Source of the DNA: Ferrimonas balearica DSM 9799
Lineage (GTDB): Bacteria > Pseudomonadota > Gammaproteobacteria > Enterobacterales > Shewanellaceae
Assembly: GCF_000148645.1 (NCBI RefSeq)
Contig: NC_014541.1
Coordinates: 3,247,139 to 3,311,138 of the forward strand
Length of the DNA stretch: 64,000 nt
Direction of reading: 5' to 3'
Below are positions 61,607-64,000 of this stretch, piece after piece; position 1 is the first letter of the stretch; each line of letters starts with the position of its first letter. Made by a program: the position numbers and the translations under genes. The notes under the pieces were generated by a model. It was not told the origin of the DNA and searched no databases. It worked only from the letters and a program-made list of their open reading frames with translations.

Positions 61607-62434
61607 TTAGCCCTGCTCCGGCAGGGCTTTGACGTGTACGTCCATCTGCGGATACGGGATACCAATGTTCTCCTGATCCAGACGCAGTTTAATCTCCCGC
61701 ATCAAGTCAAAACGCACGGTCCAGAAGTCCGCGGTTTTCACCCAGGGCCGCACCACAAAGTCCACTGAGGACGCGCCCAGCTCCAGCACCTCGATCACCG
61801 GCTCCGGATCCTTCAGCACCAGCTCATGGCTGGTCACCACATCGGTAATCACCTCTTTGACCTGACGCAGGTCGGCATCATACGACACCCCAACCACCAT
61901 ATCGACACGACGCCGCTCTTTGGCGCTGTAGTTGACGATCACGCCGTTCATCACGGCGGAGTTGGGCGCCACAATGCGCTTGTTGTCCGGGGTCACCAGA
62001 GTGGTGGAGAAGATGGAGATCTCCTCAACCGTACCAGCCACACCCGCCGCTTCAACGTAGTCGCCCGCCTTACAGGGACGGAACACCACCAGCAACACAC
62101 CGGAAGCGAAGTTGGACAGTGAGCCCTGCAGGGCCAAGCCAACCGCCAAACCGGCCGCACCCAATACCGCCACCAGCGAGGCAGTTTGCACCCCAAGCTG
62201 ACCCAATACTGCGATAAAGGTGAAGGCGGTGATCACCGCACTGACCATGTTGGCGACAAAGCCCACCACGGTCTGATCCATCTGGCGCTTCACCAGTACC
62301 TTGCTGACCCCTTTGGCCACCGACTTGGCCAGCCAACGACCGACGATAAAGATAACGATGGCCAACAGCACTCGGGTGCCGTACACCATCAGCAGGTCCG
62401 GGGCCTGGTCCATTAGACTTTCGATAGAACCCAT
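61607..62434 (-). CDS. mscS: Small-conductance mechanosensitive channel MscS
   Basis: Pressure-release channel of the inner membrane. 275 residues from ATG 62434 (E. coli 286). Three N-terminal helices, with the pore helix AAGLAVGLALQGSLSNFASGVLLVVFRP (Gly/Ala-packed, as in MscS), then the cytoplasmic beta domain (IFSTTLVTPDNKRIVAPNSAV) and the C-terminal cage ending IPYPQMDVHV. The start overlaps the stop of the OmpA-domain gene by one base (TAATG) and has GGAGAAC upstream. Confidence 0.93.
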   Translation of the reverse strand: MGSIESLMDQAPDLLMVYGTRVLLAIVIFIVGRWLAKSVAKGVSKVLVKRQMDQTVVGFVANMVSAVITAFTFIAVLGQLGVQTASLVAVLGAAGLAVGLALQGSLSNFASGVLLVVFRPCKAGDYVEAAGVAGTVEEISIFSTTLVTPDNKRIVAPNSAVMNGVIVNYSAKERRRVDMVVGVSYDADLRQVKEVITDVVTSHELVLKDPEPVIEVLELGASSVDFVVRPWVKTADFWTVRFDLMREIKLRLDQENIGIPYPQMDVHVKALPEQG

Positions 62435-62934
62435 TATTGTTCTCCGTTGGTTAGACGTAATCCGGTTTCGATCCACAGCTCGACACGGCGATTCAGGGTC
62501 TGGCCGGTTTCGGTCAGGTTGTCACGCCAGGGCAGGGTTTCCCCCAAACTCTGGCGTTGAATCTGGCTCGCATCAACACCATAACGCTCTGATAATGCTT
62601 TGGAAACCGCTAAGGCGCGGCGTCCACCCAAATCTTGATTGTGAGCAAGGGAGCCGCGGCTGTCCGCATGCCCCACTACCCGAACCCGGCCAGCCACCCC
62701 GTCTCCGACAAACACCGCCAGCTGGTCATGATGCTCAGGCCTCAGCCGCGCTGAGTCCGTATCGAAATAGAGCACTACCGGGCTCGCCTTACCTGGCGGG
62801 CAGCCATTGGCTTCCACCACCCAGTGTGGGGTATCGGGACAGGCGTCTTTGGCGTCAGGCACGCCATCACCATCGGCATCTCTGGCCAGGCACGGCAGCG
62901 CCAGCAGGCACAACATCAGCAAACAGGGCTTCAC
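62434..62934 (-). CDS. Exported OmpA-domain protein with calcium-type repeat
   Basis: 166 residues from GTG 62934 (KPCLLMLCLLALPCLA signal), with GGGAGA upstream; the longer frame to 63147 runs into non-homologous sequence overlapping the next gene. After the signal comes one thrombospondin type-3-like repeat (DADGDGVPDAKDACPDTP) and a peptidoglycan-binding OmpA C-terminal domain (VVLYFDTDSARLRPEH, VVGHADSRGSLAHNQDLGGRRA, NRRVELWI). Linked to mscS by a one-base overlap, so a cell-wall anchor made together with the channel. Confidence 0.85.
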   Translation of the reverse strand: MKPCLLMLCLLALPCLARDADGDGVPDAKDACPDTPHWVVEANGCPPGKASPVVLYFDTDSARLRPEHHDQLAVFVGDGVAGRVRVVGHADSRGSLAHNQDLGGRRALAVSKALSERYGVDASQIQRQSLGETLPWRDNLTETGQTLNRRVELWIETGLRLTNGEQ

Positions 62935-62977
62935 AACTTCTTTCTCCCGTTGACGCAGAAAAGATAGTCGATGTTGC

Positions 62978-63574
62978 TCAGAAAAGCCTTGGTTGGACAG
63001 GGCGATGTGGGTCAATCGGGGTGATTCGGCCCCGCCAGGATGACGCCGTTGTGACCCACTCTCCAGCCAGCCAGGCTCGCGCCGAGGCGGGGTCCAGGCA
63101 GTGGGGCATGCGGTGGTGGTAATCGGACACCGCCCCTTCTGCTGCACGGGTGACGATCACCGCGCCCCCTTGTGGCAGCCGCTCTGACGGGGGCCAGTAG
63201 AGCCCGGCGAAGTGCCACAACCGGCCCTGTTGCGGCGCAAATCGGTACCCCACCTTGTCGCTCCCTTCATGGCGCCATTCAAACCAGGCGGTCGCGGGGA
63301 TCAGGCAGTGAAAGCGGCCCAGTTGCGGGCGGAACAGGGGGCGTTGCGAGAGGGTTTCCAGGCGGGCGTTAATCACCGGCCGGGCGGCCTGTGGGACATC
63401 CCGTCCCCAGCGCACAATCTGGCTGTGCAGACGGGGGCCCTCTGCCCGCAGCAGCGAGATGGGATCGGTGGGACGCAAGTGGGGCGCGGTGCGCAGCGCC
63501 AGAGTGCCGCCATCCATTCCCAATGGGTCATGACTGTCGTAGTCGACCGGGTCCAGCGCGAAGTGACCACACAT
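62978..63574 (-). CDS. yedK: SRAP/YedK family protein (HMCES-type abasic site shield)
   Basis: 198 residues. The catalytic Cys2 directly follows the initiator Met (MCGHFALD), and WGR, NARLETLSQRPLFRP, IPATAWFEW (catalytic Glu) and YHHRMPHCLDP follow as in YedK. The family forms a covalent link to abasic sites in single-stranded DNA. No LexA box could be found upstream, so SOS control is not indicated here. Confidence 0.93.
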   Translation of the reverse strand: MCGHFALDPVDYDSHDPLGMDGGTLALRTAPHLRPTDPISLLRAEGPRLHSQIVRWGRDVPQAARPVINARLETLSQRPLFRPQLGRFHCLIPATAWFEWRHEGSDKVGYRFAPQQGRLWHFAGLYWPPSERLPQGGAVIVTRAAEGAVSDYHHRMPHCLDPASARAWLAGEWVTTASSWRGRITPIDPHRPVQPRLF

Positions 63575-63614
63575 GGCGGTTTCCTGATAAGGCGGCGTTG
63601 CTTAAAGCCTAATC

Positions 63615-64000
63615 CTATTGGCCGAAACGGGGAGCCCCATCCGCCAGGTAGGCCTCCTCCTCTTCGCTAGACTGGCGCCCAAGCACGGCATTGCGATGGG
63701 GAAAACGGCCAAAGCGCATGATGATCTCAAGGTGCAGCCGCTGAAACCGCAGGGTATCGGCCACCTTCTGCCGTGGCGCGCCCTCCAGACCGGTCAGCAA
63801 CCGCTCCAGCATCGCCTCGCCCAAGCGCTGGTCTTCCAAAGCTTCGGAGTGTTGCAGCGGCATGTAGAAAAACAGCTTGTGGGCCAGGGGCAGCATTCTG
63901 TCCACTCCCTGTTCAATGCCGGTTTTGCACAGCGCCAGGGCGATGCCATCCCAGGCAAAGGCCTGACCCTCACCGCGAAACAGGTTACGGCTGAACTGGT
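63615..64000 (-). CDS. DUF924 family protein (3' part, cut by window end)
   Basis: The reading frame runs through the window edge: QFSRNLFRGEGQAFAWDGIALALCKTG is followed by HKLFFYMPLQHSEALEDQ and ends GAPRFGQ. DQF(P/S)RN-F-RG and FYMPLxHSE are diagnostic of DUF924, an all-helical TPR-like protein of unknown function. The open-frame start at 63905 is internal, not the real start. Confidence 0.9.
   Translation of the reverse strand, partial: QFSRNLFRGEGQAFAWDGIALALCKTGIEQGVDRMLPLAHKLFFYMPLQHSEALEDQRLGEAMLERLLTGLEGAPRQKVADTLRFQRLHLEIIMRFGRFPHRNAVLGRQSSEEEEAYLADGAPRFGQ

Noticed and set aside
63575-63614. LexA box before the YedK/SRAP gene
   Set aside because: No CTGT-N8-ACAG pattern in the short upstream gap; SOS association of the family name does not prove LexA control.

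Overview
The window is about 64 kb of GC-rich chromosomal DNA from a marine-type gammaproteobacterium. Gene order and protein similarity point to the Alteromonadales, close to Ferrimonas or Shewanella (inference). Supporting points are dapB-carA, dnaK-dnaJ, grpE divergent from nadK followed by recN, bamE/rnfH/ratA/smpB/ssrA in conserved order with the tmRNA tag ANDENYALAA, a Shewanella-type N-acetylglucosamine operon with a LacI-type regulator, and a multihaem c-type cytochrome. I see no phage, insertion sequence, CRISPR array or tRNA gene; tmRNA is the only RNA gene.

Layout. 1-8.3 kb: housekeeping and stress genes on the minus strand (carA start, dapB, FKBP isomerase, M48 lipoprotein protease, S9 peptidase, dnaJ, dnaK with two heat-shock promoters). 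8.4-11.8 kb: DMT transporter, LysR regulator, SDR enzyme, YafK/DpaA-like L,D-transpeptidase-fold protein. 11.8-18.5 kb: a TtrS/TtrR-like two-component system, a porin, an ApbE flavin transferase and a lipoprotein with the ApbE target motif; a 16-17 base motif recurs three times in the control regions of this block, which suggests one small regulon. 18.6-26.4 kb: grpE, nadK, recN (tandem LexA boxes), an iron alcohol dehydrogenase, bamE, rnfH, ratA, smpB, ssrA. 26.6-29.5 kb: an eight-haem lipoprotein cytochrome and an AraC regulator. 29.5-34.9 kb: three tandem paralogous pectate-lyase-like secreted proteins with Asp-Pro linkers. 35-37.3 kb: a degenerate-GGDEF/EAL protein.

37.4-55.2 kb is a chitin/GlcNAc utilisation locus. 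It holds a LacI-type regulator (nagR), nagX, nagP, nagA, nagB-II, nagK, a GH20 hexosaminidase, a TauE/SafE permease, two flavin-dependent halogenase-like proteins, a SapC-family protein and a TonB-dependent receptor. Five copies of the palindrome TGACA-N4-TGTCA (four of them TGACAnCGCTGTCA) sit in front of or inside its transcription units and are the likely NagR operators. The picture is capture of chito-oligosaccharide by the TonB receptor, hydrolysis by Hex, uptake by NagP, phosphorylation by NagK, deacetylation by NagA and deamination/isomerisation by NagB-II. The halogenase/SapC/permease genes are co-regulated but of unknown role.

55.6-64 kb: NDH-2, yciH-yqgE-ruvX, a Spo0M-like protein, a DUF4136 lipoprotein, ltaE-yciA, a candidate 31-residue small protein, an OmpA-domain protein with mscS, a YedK/SRAP protein and the 3' part of a DUF924 gene cut by the window end. 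All function calls rest on reading protein motifs and gene context by eye; no database search was run.
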